In this document: piece after piece, positions 39,101 to 47,936 of the stretch
Position numbering within the stretch: position 1 is the stretch's first letter
How the letters are laid out: every line of letters starts with the position of its first letter
Source: Microbulbifer sp. VAAF005
GTDB taxonomy: Bacteria > Pseudomonadota > Gammaproteobacteria > Pseudomonadales > Cellvibrionaceae
Direction: 5' to 3'
Assembly: GCF_030012985.1 (NCBI RefSeq)
Contig: NZ_CP120233.1
Span: 1,843,001-1,907,000 of the forward strand
Length of the DNA stretch: 64,000 nt
Position numbers and translations under genes: made by a program
Notes under the pieces: generated by a model
Told to the model about the DNA's origin: nothing
The model's input: the letters and a program-made list of their open reading frames with translations, nothing else
Databases searched by the model: none

Positions 39101-39652
39101 ATGGAGAGAGCACTTCGAGACCTGAACGCAATAGGCATAATTATCATATGTGGCGTACTCGGCATCGCTGCATACTTTCAATTGGTGGATGGGGAAATGC
39201 CCTGCCCACTCTGCCTACTTCAAAGAATTGGGCTCACGGGAGTCTTGTTTGGCCTGACATTAAATTTACTCTACGGAAGCCGCCCGATGCACTACAGCCT
39301 GGCCACGCTGTCAGCACTATTTGGTGCAGCCACCGCCCTACGTCAAGTCAGCCTGCACGTTATTCCCGGAACACCAGGCTACGGCAATCCACTAATGGGG
39401 TATCACTATTACACCTGGGCACTCTTTATCTTCTACATGATAATTATCGGTATTGCGATTATCAGTGCATTTGGCAAACAATATGAAAACCCCGTATTTA
39501 GCGGCTTCCGTTCTCAGGGTGCGCTTAGCAAAATAGCCATAGTTGCCGCTCTTTCCATTACCGCTATAAATACCCTTATAACTTTCGCGGAATGCGGCCC
39601 CACTGTCTGTCCGGATAACCCAGACCGCTATTGGCTTTTTGGGTCGACCTAA
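39101..39652 (+). CDS. dsbB: DsbB-family disulfide bond protein, variant
   Basis: A 183-residue inner-membrane protein with four or five helices. It keeps the quinone-linked redox pair in CPLC (C35, C38). The second periplasmic loop (about residues 84-104) has no cysteine, unlike E. coli DsbB with its C104/C130 pair. Instead two cysteines are in the C-terminal tail ECGPTVCPDNP (C165, C170). This layout is shared, as far as I know, by the DsbB proteins paired with DUF5993. It may oxidise a DsbA-type partner; none is in this window. Confidence 0.87.
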   Translation: MERALRDLNAIGIIIICGVLGIAAYFQLVDGEMPCPLCLLQRIGLTGVLFGLTLNLLYGSRPMHYSLATLSALFGAATALRQVSLHVIPGTPGYGNPLMGYHYYTWALFIFYMIIIGIAIISAFGKQYENPVFSGFRSQGALSKIAIVAALSITAINTLITFAECGPTVCPDNPDRYWLFGST

Positions 39653-39804
39653 AAGCTGCATGTCCTTGTCCTTGGGAGAACAGCCAGGGAAAATCCAAGC
39701 TAAACCCCGCTAGACATACAAACAAAAGGAGATAAAGAATACGTACAGCTATAAAACAAATAAAACTGCCGAGCATTTACTATAGTTCGACATAATAAAT
39801 AGAG

Positions 39805-39879
39805 TGGAGGCCAGGACCGGATTCGAACCGGTGAAAAACGGTGTTGCAGACCGTCGCATTTCCTCTCTGCCACCTGGCC
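39805..39879 (-). tRNA. tRNA-Cys (anticodon GCA)
   Basis: On the minus strand a 75-nt cloverleaf: acceptor GGCCAGG/CCTGGCC, anticodon loop CTGCAAC with GCA, T-arm CCGGTTCGAATCCGG, discriminator T and encoded CCA. The gene starts four bases downstream of a strong hairpin, so its promoter is not obvious. Confidence 0.96.
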
Positions 39880-39883
39880 ATAA

Positions 39884-39913
39884 AAAAACCCGGCGCTTAC
39901 GCTCCGGGTTTTT
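39884..39913. terminator. Bidirectional terminator next to tRNA-Cys
   Basis: AAAAACCCGG and CCGGGTTTTT pair around CGCTTACGCT, giving GC stems with T-runs in both directions. It lies 163 bases after the stop of the MFS gene on the minus strand and directly in front of tRNA-Cys. A 14-base palindrome CGGAAGCGCTTCCG lies at 39929-39942. Confidence 0.8.
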
Positions 39914-40076
39914 AAGACACTACGGAAGCGGAAGCGCTTCCGAATACATTTACAGAAGCACGCGGGTTGCCTGGCAGCAACATATAGAAAGAAGTTCTTG
40001 CGCGTATTTCATAGTAAATTGTCTTGTTTAAGTTGCCGCCAAGGATAATGGAACTAAAGCTCCATTTCAACTCTTT

Positions 40077-41258
40077 CTAGGTAGCCCCGGAGTACTGCCC
40101 AACCCTAACCTCATTACCGGGCAACGGCTGCTCTGGAACCAGCTGTGCCAACCCAAGAGAAATTAAGGCCATTAAAGACCCCGCAAAGAATACCATTGGC
40201 GGAGAGACAAGCCAGAGCAAGCCAAATACTACAGGGATAACTACTGCGGCAATATGATTAATAGTAAAGCTGACTCCAGCCGAAGCCGCGATATCCCGCT
40301 CGTCAACTATCTTCTGGAAGTAGGTTTTAATCGCAATTGCCATAGAAAAGAATAAATGGTCAATAATATATAGTGCCGCCGCTATCACAGCACTTTCTAC
40401 CAACGCATAGCCGGCGAATATCATTATCAATCCTACATATTCCAAAGTGAGAATACGACGCTCTCCAAACCGAACTATAAGCTGTCCGATCTTTGGCGCA
40501 ATATATAAATTAAGTAGGTGGTTCACCGTATAGAGAGCAGCAACCTCCCCCACACTATATCCAAATTTTTCCACCATCAAAAAACCAGCGAATACTATAA
40601 AGATTTGCCTGCGAGCCCCACTCATCATCGTGAGCGCATAATAGAGCCAATAGCGTTTTCGCAGAATAAGCTTCTTATGCTGGCTATGGGGCTGAGCAAA
40701 CTGCGGGAAAAGGACCCAGGCACCTAAAGCAATGACAATGGTCGCGCCACCACCAATTAGATAAACCCAAGAATAATCCAAACCTGCGAAGTTCATTAAA
40801 CCCCACACCAAACCATAAGCCAGAAGTGCAGCAAAGGAACCTGCGGCAGCCATACGTCCCATCCAAACTGCTGCTGTTTGTTTGGGAAACCACTGGAGCG
40901 CCAGGGAAGTCTGCAAGGTCTCATAAAAATGAAATCCCGTAGACATTAAAAGTGTAGTGAGTAATAACCCGGTCAATGACGGATACAGTCCCGTTAGGAT
41001 CACTCCAAGGCCAGTTGCTACCAGGGCGATTATCGCCAGCCGCTGCTCCCTGACAAAAAGTAAAACAAAGACTACCAGGAAGGCTAAAAAGCCAGGTATC
41101 TCACGTACACTTTGCAACAGACCAATATCTGCACCGGTAAATGCTGCCTTTTCAATGACAAAGTTATTAAGTAGCGTATTCCAAACAGCAAATGAGAGCG
41201 GCATCGAAGCTGCCAGAATAAGCAAAAGAATTTCAGGCCGGCGAAGACGTTGTAGCAT
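40077..41258 (-). CDS. MFS transporter
   Basis: A 393-residue inner-membrane carrier with 12 helices. The first helix starts about residue 10 (EILLLILAASMPLSFAVWN), and a cytoplasmic loop with HSQHKKLILRKRYW splits the two halves. I do not see a motif that fixes the substrate. The ATG at 41258 is chosen because AGGAGGTCATTT precedes it; a longer frame to 41300 lacks such a site. It lies at the edge of the AT-rich region. Confidence 0.82.
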   Translation of the reverse strand: MLQRLRRPEILLLILAASMPLSFAVWNTLLNNFVIEKAAFTGADIGLLQSVREIPGFLAFLVVFVLLFVREQRLAIIALVATGLGVILTGLYPSLTGLLLTTLLMSTGFHFYETLQTSLALQWFPKQTAAVWMGRMAAAGSFAALLAYGLVWGLMNFAGLDYSWVYLIGGGATIVIALGAWVLFPQFAQPHSQHKKLILRKRYWLYYALTMMSGARRQIFIVFAGFLMVEKFGYSVGEVAALYTVNHLLNLYIAPKIGQLIVRFGERRILTLEYVGLIMIFAGYALVESAVIAAALYIIDHLFFSMAIAIKTYFQKIVDERDIAASAGVSFTINHIAAVVIPVVFGLLWLVSPPMVFFAGSLMALISLGLAQLVPEQPLPGNEVRVGQYSGAT

Positions 41259-41667
41259 AAATGACCTCCTATAGCTAAGGCCCGCAATATACGCCCTCAA
41301 TATCCAACTGTAAAATTATAAAAATAGCGCTGAGGAATGAGTTTTTCATCGAAAATATTGCAGTTCATGAAATCAAATACTAATTAAGCCATTAAATAGT
41401 GGTAACACCTACCAACAGTTTTCTCAACCGCCAGTAAAACTGGTGAACAAGAAGTACCAATTGGCAAAGTAGCAAGCAATCTATTTATGTATTAATTCCC
41501 GCTAACCATGTATTTTTAATGAGATGAGGAAGCTTAGCTCACTATATATAATGACTAGAGTCAGACAACTCTAACCAAAACTCACCTATGCTTTAACTGC
41601 TGCATATCTAGGCACCTTACTCCACAGCATGACTGATTACCGACATAGATAACTCTTGGAGGGAAAA
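41259..41667. other. Divergent intergenic region
   Basis: A 409-base AT-rich gap between the MFS gene and the propeller gene. A TATAAT hexamer at 41547-41552 could be the -10 for the plus-strand gene, but no good -35 pairs with it. I see no gene. Confidence 0.35.
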
Positions 41668-42681
41668 ATGCGTATTCATTTCTGGCGAATTTATCATCTT
41701 ACTTTAGTCATGCTATTTACCGCACTCCCCTTCCTATTGGCGAACGCCGTTGCTCAAGAAGATAACTTACCTGACAAACTTAAATTAAACGAATGGAAGG
41801 TGCCCTGGGAGGGGCTCCCCAGAGACCCGCATGTGGACAGTAAAGGGAATGTCTGGTTCTGTGGACAAGCGGGTAACTACATCGGGAAGTTTACACCCAC
41901 CTCTGAAGAATTTAAGCAGTATGAAATACCTGAAGGTACTCACCCTCATAACCTGATTGTGGATTCAAACGATATTGTTTGGTATGCAGGTAATCGCAAT
42001 GCGCATATAGGGCGATTAGACACCAATAATGGGGAAATTAAACAGTATCCAATGCCTGAAGGTATCAAAGACCCACATACGTTAGTCTTCAGTCGAGAGG
42101 GAAATATCTGGTTCACAGCCCAGCAAAGTAACCGCATAGGCCTGCTAAATATACAGAGTGGCAAAGTTCTAAGTGCCACCCCAACAACCGCTAATGCCCG
42201 CCCCTATGGTATTAAGATTGATGCCCAGGGAAACCCCTGGGTAGCTCTATTCGGCACCAATAAGTTAGCTCACGTAGACGCAAAAACCATGACCATAAAT
42301 GAGGTTAACCTGCCACGCCCAAGTGCTCGCCCTCGCAGACTGGAAATCGATCCTACCGGCAGTATTTGGTACGTAGATTATCCAGAAGGCTACTTGGGTC
42401 GCTATACTCCGACGACCAAGGAGTTTAAAGAGTGGAAACTACCCAGTAAGAGTCCACGCCCCTATGGAACAGCACTGGACAACAATAACCAACTTTGGAT
42501 CGCTGATACTGGAGAGATTCCAAATATCATTTTTGCCTTTAACACAGAAAAAGAGAAATTCACAAGCAAGACCCCCGTTCCAAGTGGTGGAAATATAAGA
42601 TATATGTATTTTAACAATATAGATGGAAGCTTTTGGTTTGGTGTTGATTCTGGATTTCTCGACCAGGGGATACCAAAATAG
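41668..42681 (+). CDS. Secreted Vgb-like (streptogramin lyase-like) beta-propeller
   Basis: A 337-residue protein with a signal peptide ending near AVAQEDN (about residue 31). Six blade repeats can be counted by their xPH/xPY...D..G..W pattern: DPHVDSKGNVWF, HPHNLIVDSNDIVWY, DPHTLVFSREGNIWF, RPYGIKIDAQGNPWV, RPRRLEIDPTGSIWY and RPYGTALDNNNQLWI. This is the virginiamycin B lyase fold. The PH histidine is lost in the last three blades, where Vgb keeps its catalytic residues, so antibiotic cleavage is doubtful. The ATG at 41668 has GGAGGG before it. Confidence 0.8.
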   Translation: MRIHFWRIYHLTLVMLFTALPFLLANAVAQEDNLPDKLKLNEWKVPWEGLPRDPHVDSKGNVWFCGQAGNYIGKFTPTSEEFKQYEIPEGTHPHNLIVDSNDIVWYAGNRNAHIGRLDTNNGEIKQYPMPEGIKDPHTLVFSREGNIWFTAQQSNRIGLLNIQSGKVLSATPTTANARPYGIKIDAQGNPWVALFGTNKLAHVDAKTMTINEVNLPRPSARPRRLEIDPTGSIWYVDYPEGYLGRYTPTTKEFKEWKLPSKSPRPYGTALDNNNQLWIADTGEIPNIIFAFNTEKEKFTSKTPVPSGGNIRYMYFNNIDGSFWFGVDSGFLDQGIPK

Positions 42682-42980
42682 AAGTATATAGCTCTATTGA
42701 CATCAATCGATGTATAGCGTAGCTGCAACAATTCTATATATCCTGACACAGGGCCAACTATTTAAATACGAAATTCCATGTAGAATTGTAATTTTTTCAG
42801 CAATACTTTCAGCCATTCACGGCGCTCTAGTGAGGCAACCATTGATGTATTACCTTCTTGGTAACCGTTATAGTTATAGGTGCTGAAGTATTCGCTTCAA
42901 ATAAATCAAACTCTAGCGACCCTACAAAATAAAAAGCGTGCAGCAATCATTAAATAAATTCATAAACGCAATTTACAATT
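42682..42980. other. Intergenic gap, nothing recognised
   Basis: An AT-rich 299-base gap with no convincing gene, hairpin or repeat. Confidence 0.35.
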
Positions 42981-43580
42981 ATGGAACCGAAACAGACCGG
43001 GATAGCATATGATAGCATCACACATCTATGGGAACGTAAAGAGTTCAATAGAAATAACGGTATTAGCCAGTATAAGCGAGCACTTGGCTTTGCAAAAAAT
43101 AGAGGCGCAGCATTAGATGTAGGGTGCGGCTGCACAGGAAGGCATATCGAGCTTCTACAAACTGAAGGATTTGCTACCGAGGGGATTGATGTCTCTGAGA
43201 AAATGATAGAGATCGCCAGAGATAAGCACCCTAATGTTCACTTCTATCTTGAGGATATATGTGAATGGAAAGCAACAAAAAAATATGACTTTATAAGTGC
43301 ATGGGATAGCATCTGGCATATCCCGATTGAAAAACAAGAGGAAACAATAAGGAATCTAGTGTCTTACTTAAACAAAGAAGGCGTCCTAATATTCTCCTTT
43401 GGCGGAACAGATAAAGAGGGCTATCATACGAATGATGCGATGGGACCAAGATTATATTACTCTACGTTAGGCACAAATAAATTTATACAACTCCTTATTT
43501 CATCTGACTGTATTTGTAGACATCTGGAGTACGATCAATCACCAGAATTACATGCCTACATAATTGCTCAGAGGATATAA
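42981..43580 (+). CDS. Class I SAM-dependent methyltransferase
   Basis: A 199-residue cytoplasmic protein. Motif I is ALDVGCGCTGRH (about residues 43-54), with the acidic motif II end in EGIDVSEKMI and motif IV region YDFISAWDSIWHI. The target is unknown; such short proteins usually act on small molecules. The gene is AT-rich like its neighbours and has no partner; DUF4396 starts 18 bases later and may be coupled. Confidence 0.82.
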   Translation: MEPKQTGIAYDSITHLWERKEFNRNNGISQYKRALGFAKNRGAALDVGCGCTGRHIELLQTEGFATEGIDVSEKMIEIARDKHPNVHFYLEDICEWKATKKYDFISAWDSIWHIPIEKQEETIRNLVSYLNKEGVLIFSFGGTDKEGYHTNDAMGPRLYYSTLGTNKFIQLLISSDCICRHLEYDQSPELHAYIIAQRI

Positions 43581-43598
43581 TTATTTTATATACAAACT

Positions 43599-44495
43599 TT
43601 GACCCCTTTCCCTCAGTCATGGGTAGCCGATATGTTAGCCGGAGCAATGCTTGTTTGGTTTATTCTTATGGGCCTCAGCATAGCTTTTGTTATTTGGGAC
43701 TCAATCACTAACGCGCCAACCAGTTGGGTTCAGCGCCTAGCTTGGATATTAGTGATTCTGTATACCGGTATCATCGGTTTAATCTTCTACCTACTCACCT
43801 GTCGCCGACCCTTTCCAGGGAGCCATGATCAATTCACCAGGCCAACATGGAAGCAAAGTGTAAATAGCGAGATGCACTGCCTTGCAGGTGACGCAACAGG
43901 AATACTTATTGCAGCGTCCATTGTACCCACACTGGGTCTCACCAATGGATGGGACTCGATAATTGAGTACTTGGCTGGCTTTATTTGTGGCTTGTTCATT
44001 TTCCAGGCAATGATGATGCGAAGCATGTATCAGGGAAACTACTTAAAAGCAGTAAGTAAAACTTTCTTTGCAGAAACTGTATCGATGAATATGGTTATGA
44101 CTGGAATGATACCCGCTATGGTGATTTTGACTTCTATATGGCCAAATTCTGAGGCCCCAACAAACGCTACCTTCTGGTTTCGTATGAGTTTGGCGACCAT
44201 TGTTGGTGGAATTTTTGCCTACCCTATTAACTACTGGCTAGTAAAAAATCATCTGAAACATGGATGCATGACCCTTCCAGGAAGGGATAGAGCCGCACCC
44301 AATCTTGGCCACTGTTCCCATGAATGTGTCCAAAAATCAACGCCGCATATGCATGATTCCTCGCGAAAAAAATCAGATCAGATGCAAATGCATTCTCTAT
44401 CGACAGTAAATTCGACCCTATGGGTAGCGGGCACATTTATTATTCTCTTTTTTGCCCTCTACATTACGAATAAAGTCACTCCACTGTATTTTTGA
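43599..44495 (+). CDS. DUF4396 membrane protein with His/Met-rich tail
   Basis: A protein of up to 298 residues with about six helices. IAFVIWDSITNAPTSWVQRLAWILVILYTGIIGL (pattern only) and the later HGCMTLP fit DUF4396, a family often linked to copper or other metal stress. After it comes a tail with HCSHECVQKSTPHMHDSS and QMQMHS, rich in His, Met and Cys, then a last helix. The function is unknown; metal handling is a reasonable guess. The start is uncertain: TTG at 43599 or ATG at 43632 or 43647. Confidence 0.72.
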   Translation: MTPFPQSWVADMLAGAMLVWFILMGLSIAFVIWDSITNAPTSWVQRLAWILVILYTGIIGLIFYLLTCRRPFPGSHDQFTRPTWKQSVNSEMHCLAGDATGILIAASIVPTLGLTNGWDSIIEYLAGFICGLFIFQAMMMRSMYQGNYLKAVSKTFFAETVSMNMVMTGMIPAMVILTSIWPNSEAPTNATFWFRMSLATIVGGIFAYPINYWLVKNHLKHGCMTLPGRDRAAPNLGHCSHECVQKSTPHMHDSSRKKSDQMQMHSLSTVNSTLWVAGTFIILFFALYITNKVTPLYF

Positions 44496-44531
44496 AATTA
44501 CGAGTATATATACCCACCTTAACTATAAGCT

Positions 44532-44551
44532 CCGGAGATTTTCATCTCCGG
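44532..44551. terminator. Hairpin between convergent genes
   Basis: CCGGAGAT and ATCTCCGG form a perfect 8-bp stem around TTTC. It lies between the DUF4396 stop and the 3' end of the next minus-strand gene; no strong T-run is present. Confidence 0.6.
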
Positions 44552-44564
44552 CATTAATAACATT

Positions 44565-44966
44565 TCACTGTGATGGTAGCTGCCAATTGATCACCGGGCT
44601 TACGCCTTCAGTATTGCATAGCCAAATGACCGCCCTTACACCGGCTTTTAGCTTCCCATTACTATCAAAGAGGCTTTCCCAATCACTGGCGTGAAAGGAT
44701 TTATCGCGGAGACGAAATTGCCCAAGAACTTCTTTCCAACCTGGCATAGTCAGATTGAGAACCTCATTCGTTCCATCATCAGTAGCAATCCATACCTTAA
44801 CCCCTACTTGCTCTCGCTCAATTTTGGTGATCTGCCCCTGCCAGGAAGTTAACTGGTTTCGATCACAGGTCACGTAGTTTGGAACGGCAAGTCTTTGAGC
44901 CAATAAGTCCCGGTTATTCAAAGCAACTAAGCTCAGCATTAGAAACAAATAGTGTTTTCTATTCAT
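44565..44966 (-). CDS. Small secreted protein, unknown function
   Basis: A 133-residue protein with a signal peptide (about residues 1-23, ending NRDLLAQ). The mature part has two cysteines (in VTCDRNQ and WLCNTEG) that could form a disulfide, and WQGQITKIEREQVGVKVWIA suggests a small beta-fold (OB-like). I do not recognise a family. It lies directly downstream of an M43-type protease gene on the same strand, but a terminator separates them. Confidence 0.6.
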   Translation of the reverse strand: MNRKHYLFLMLSLVALNNRDLLAQRLAVPNYVTCDRNQLTSWQGQITKIEREQVGVKVWIATDDGTNEVLNLTMPGWKEVLGQFRLRDKSFHASDWESLFDSNGKLKAGVRAVIWLCNTEGVSPVINWQLPSQ

Positions 44967-44970
44967 ATTA

Positions 44971-44994
44971 AAAAAAGGGGGGATAAGCCCCCTT
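44971..44994 (-). terminator. Intrinsic terminator after the M43 protease gene
   Basis: On the minus strand AAGGGGG pairs with the C-run and a run of T follows (A at 44971-44976 on plus). It begins six bases after the protease stop. Confidence 0.85.
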
Positions 44995-44999
44995 AACTA

Positions 45000-45914
45000 T
45001 TACAGGCCACGATAAGTCACACTTTGCTCATCCGCTCGTGTGGCCTGGCCTTCAGTAAACTCGTACATACAACTATCGTCGGTATAATCCATAAAGTTAG
45101 TTACAGGATCTTCCCCCTCTGCATTTCTTCCTCTGGTACAGGTATCTCGCCCTACCGGACAACCATATGCAGCCGAACTCTCCGCAGGCGTATCTGAAAC
45201 ATAGTCCCCCTGCCCACGACATCCTCCCTGGAACGTGTGGTATAGGCCTAACCAGTGCCCCACTTCATGAGTCAGGGTATCTCCTTCGTTATAAGGCGCA
45301 GCATCACCTCCGGGTACGGAACCGGTTAAAATCACAACGCCATCATCCAGAGGATCAGAGGAATAGCTGCTTGGAAATGTAGCCCAGCCAAGTAAACCAT
45401 CACCAAGTTCAGCTACATAAATATTCAAATCCCCTGCATCACCAACCCGTAATGAGGACTTCATAGCCTGCTCAGCTGAAGAGTTGTACCCAACGTTATA
45501 CCAAGAGTTATTTGCAGTAACAGTTGTTGAAACCAAGTTAAAGGTAAATGGAGTATTTGCGTAAGCATCATTCAACACATCCATTTGTGCATTGATTTCA
45601 CTATTTGATAGCGCCCCATTATTACTTCTGTCAGTAATTACATGAAAATACACATCAACCTCAACTGAACCTACCGGACGCAAGGTATGCGCCACACTTT
45701 TTTCACTTAGCCCACTACGCAAAGTAGAAAAATGCTGTTCTTTTAATGCAGCTTCCTGAATGGAAGGGTGATCTGTTCCGCAGCGCTTGAGTCCACCACT
45801 ATTACTAGCAGCCTCAACAGAAGAAACACTTTGAGCGAAACCAATAGTTGATGATGCAAACATGCACAATGATAACGCAGCTTTTATCGAAACACTGGAA
45901 ATAGTCTTCCTCAT
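45000..45914 (-). CDS. Secreted pappalysin-like (M43) zinc metalloprotease
   Basis: A 304-residue exported protease. The signal peptide ends near FAQSVSS (residue 30). The zinc site is [11 protein letters not shown] (HExxHxxGxxH), and [10 protein letters not shown] supplies the Met-turn. Cysteines around [14 protein letters not shown] and [10 protein letters not shown] match the pairs of M43B proteases. The N-terminal part ([16 protein letters not shown] type) is the propeptide. The ATG at 45914 has AGG/GG upstream; the frame is open to 45953. It is followed by a terminator, so it is a single-gene unit. Confidence 0.87.
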   Translation of the reverse strand: MRKTISSVSIKAALSLCMFASSTIGFAQSVSSVEAASNSGGLKRCGTDHPSIQEAALKEQHFSTLRSGLSEKSVAHTLRPVGSVEVDVYFHVITDRSNNGALSNSEINAQMDVLNDAYANTPFTFNLVSTTVTANNSWYNVGYNSSAEQAMKSSLRVGDAGDLNIYVAELGDGLLGWATFPSSYSSDPLDDGVVILTGSVPGGDAAPYNEGDTLTHEVGHWLGLYHTFQGGCRGQGDYVSDTPAESSAAYGCPVGRDTCTRGRNAEGEDPVTNFMDYTDDSCMYEFTEGQATRADEQSVTYRGL

Positions 45915-46712
45915 AACCTGAGCCTTAATTTTATTATTAAATGGAACTCCCAATAAGAGCCCGCCAACTTTCCACGCTCAGGCAAACCCTTGTCAATAGA
46001 AGTAATTCTTAAATTGAGGATAATGACATCAAACTCTTTAATGCGGCGTAATGTTCAACACGAGTATTTAAGATTAAAAACAAAAATCAGAAATCGCCCC
46101 AAAATAGTTACAATTGAAATCGCCCAAAAGAATACTAGAGCCAACATTTACCATCAAAATATAAACTCAACGCACTTAAAAAACACCAAATAAATTCAAA
46201 ACTTATTGACTACCCAACCTCACAGCCGACCACAAGAATGAATATCAAATATCTTCTATCAAAAGAGTCCTATTTAGCTTATGCCTAACCAAGAACAAAT
46301 TGTATTTTCGAGCAACACAATTCCTCAGAGCGAAAATTCAAGTTTAAAACCTCCAAATCCAACTCAATTTTTGCGCTCCCCTCTCCTCAGCAGGGGAAAC
46401 TCCTTCCAATTAGAGTAAATATTGGCACTAGCAATTCTCTTTAATCTCATCAACTTTCATCTAAAAGTCTGCATAAAATTCCCTATCTCTACTCCACACA
46501 ACATCATCTTGCGAAGTATTTACTCACCACTAAGTCAGGATATGAACTCATATCATCATTAAAAGCTGCATACAAATTGAGCCAGCCCGCAACTTTAACT
46601 AACATTTGTTACTCAAATATGCAAAAATACCCTCCGAAAAAGACCACTCAAAGAATTGATATATCACATCATTACTTTGTGTATTAGATATCACAACGCA
46701 CTGGATTATCAG
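45915..46712. other. Long AT-rich gene-poor gap
   Basis: Nearly 800 bases without a gene I can support. A 67-codon frame at 45990-46193 has no family look or good ribosome site. There is no tRNA, transposase remnant or repeat that I can see. Confidence 0.35.
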
Positions 46713-47186
46713 ATGGAAAAGGTTGCTATATTTGTTGATGTGCAAAATGTTTATTATACATGCAGACAAATATATAAAAGAAACTTTGATTACAATAAGT
46801 TTTGGCAGGAAATAACGAACAATAGAAAAGTAGTAAAGGCTATAGCCTACGCCATCGAACGAGGCGATAAGAAACAGCAGGAGTTTCAAAATATATTGAG
46901 ATCTATCGGCTTTGAAGTGAAATTAAAGCCCTTCACACAAAGGTCAGATGGATCTGCCAAAGGAGATTGGGATGTAGGGATAACTATAGATGCCATAGAG
47001 TATTCAAGTTTCGTGGATACTGTAATTTTAGTTTCAGGAGATGGCGATTTTGACATTCTAGCTCATACTCTAAGAGTGAATAGAGGCAAGAATGTTGAAG
47101 TGTATGGCGTTCCGGAACTAACAGCTGGAGCATTAATTAATGCAGCAAGCAAATTCACACCTATTGAAACCAGATTACTACTTTAA
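46713..47186 (+). CDS. NYN-domain (LabA/DUF88-type) nuclease-like protein
   Basis: A 157-residue protein. VAIFVDVQNVYYTC at the N-terminus holds the first conserved acidic residue and Asn, WDVGITIDAIEY the second, and LVSGDGDFDILAHTLR the Asp cluster. This is the PIN-like NYN fold, often an RNA nuclease. The ATG at 46713 gives the family start. It stands alone between two long AT-rich gaps. Related proteins occur in RNA-decay, toxin-antitoxin and defence contexts, so its target is open. Confidence 0.85.
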   Translation: MEKVAIFVDVQNVYYTCRQIYKRNFDYNKFWQEITNNRKVVKAIAYAIERGDKKQQEFQNILRSIGFEVKLKPFTQRSDGSAKGDWDVGITIDAIEYSSFVDTVILVSGDGDFDILAHTLRVNRGKNVEVYGVPELTAGALINAASKFTPIETRLLL

Positions 47187-47936
47187 CAATTACGGAGGTA
47201 CAAGAGCTCTGAATTACGGCAGTGTCTCAGTAAAAATATGTGAGGCTCATACATTAAAAATGTTCCCTGAAAGGCTTCGCCCCCTCATCAGCTTCAGCTG
47301 TTAAGGAACCAAAGAGACCACTTAATTGATCTAACCTGAACATGAAAACACCTCAGAAAGCACATAACAAAATAATTCAGGATAAAACTAAAACATTAAA
47401 TAAAAACCAAAATCAAACAATGGGGCTCAATTAAGAAAAAACCGGCACTCAAACATCAACAGCAATGAAAATCAGGGAATATTTATTTCAGCCTATCGGA
47501 AAAACTATCAGTGCCAGAAAATCAAACTAACCATACCCCCAAACATAAAATCAATAAGTACAAGTAGCAGACTCATACAGACCACAAGCCCATTCACCAC
47601 ATAGACTTACCTGTTACTCGACCTGCAATCGCTTTAACATTATTCTACATTGCCACCACCTGATAAAACGTCCCGAAATGCAACGCCCGGAGAAAAACCT
47701 TTTTAATATTACTGCCCCAAATGATATTCATATTAAGTTACACACATAACTTTCAAGGCATTCTAGACTTCATATAAATCCTTATTCCCACGCCAACCCA
47801 AACACATAACAGCCCAATGACATCAATTTCTTTTTAAGCTTCCACATAGACAACCAACGCACAGTGATTAAATAATCAGTTAACTGCTATTGCTTCTAAG
47901 TCAATGTACACTTAATAAAACCAAGAAGAGTGAATT
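47187..47936. other. Long AT-rich gene-poor gap
   Basis: A 750-base stretch with no frame I can support on either strand and no clear hairpin. It separates the NYN gene from the patatin gene. Confidence 0.35.

Noticed and set aside
39929..39942. CGGAAGCGCTTCCG palindrome as a regulatory site
   Set aside because: It is a single short palindrome with no second copy and no nearby start; I cannot link it to a regulator.
45990..46193. A 67-codon frame in the gap before the NYN gene
   Set aside because: It is Lys/Arg/Asn/Ile-rich, as expected from AT-rich noncoding DNA, with no ribosome site or family pattern.
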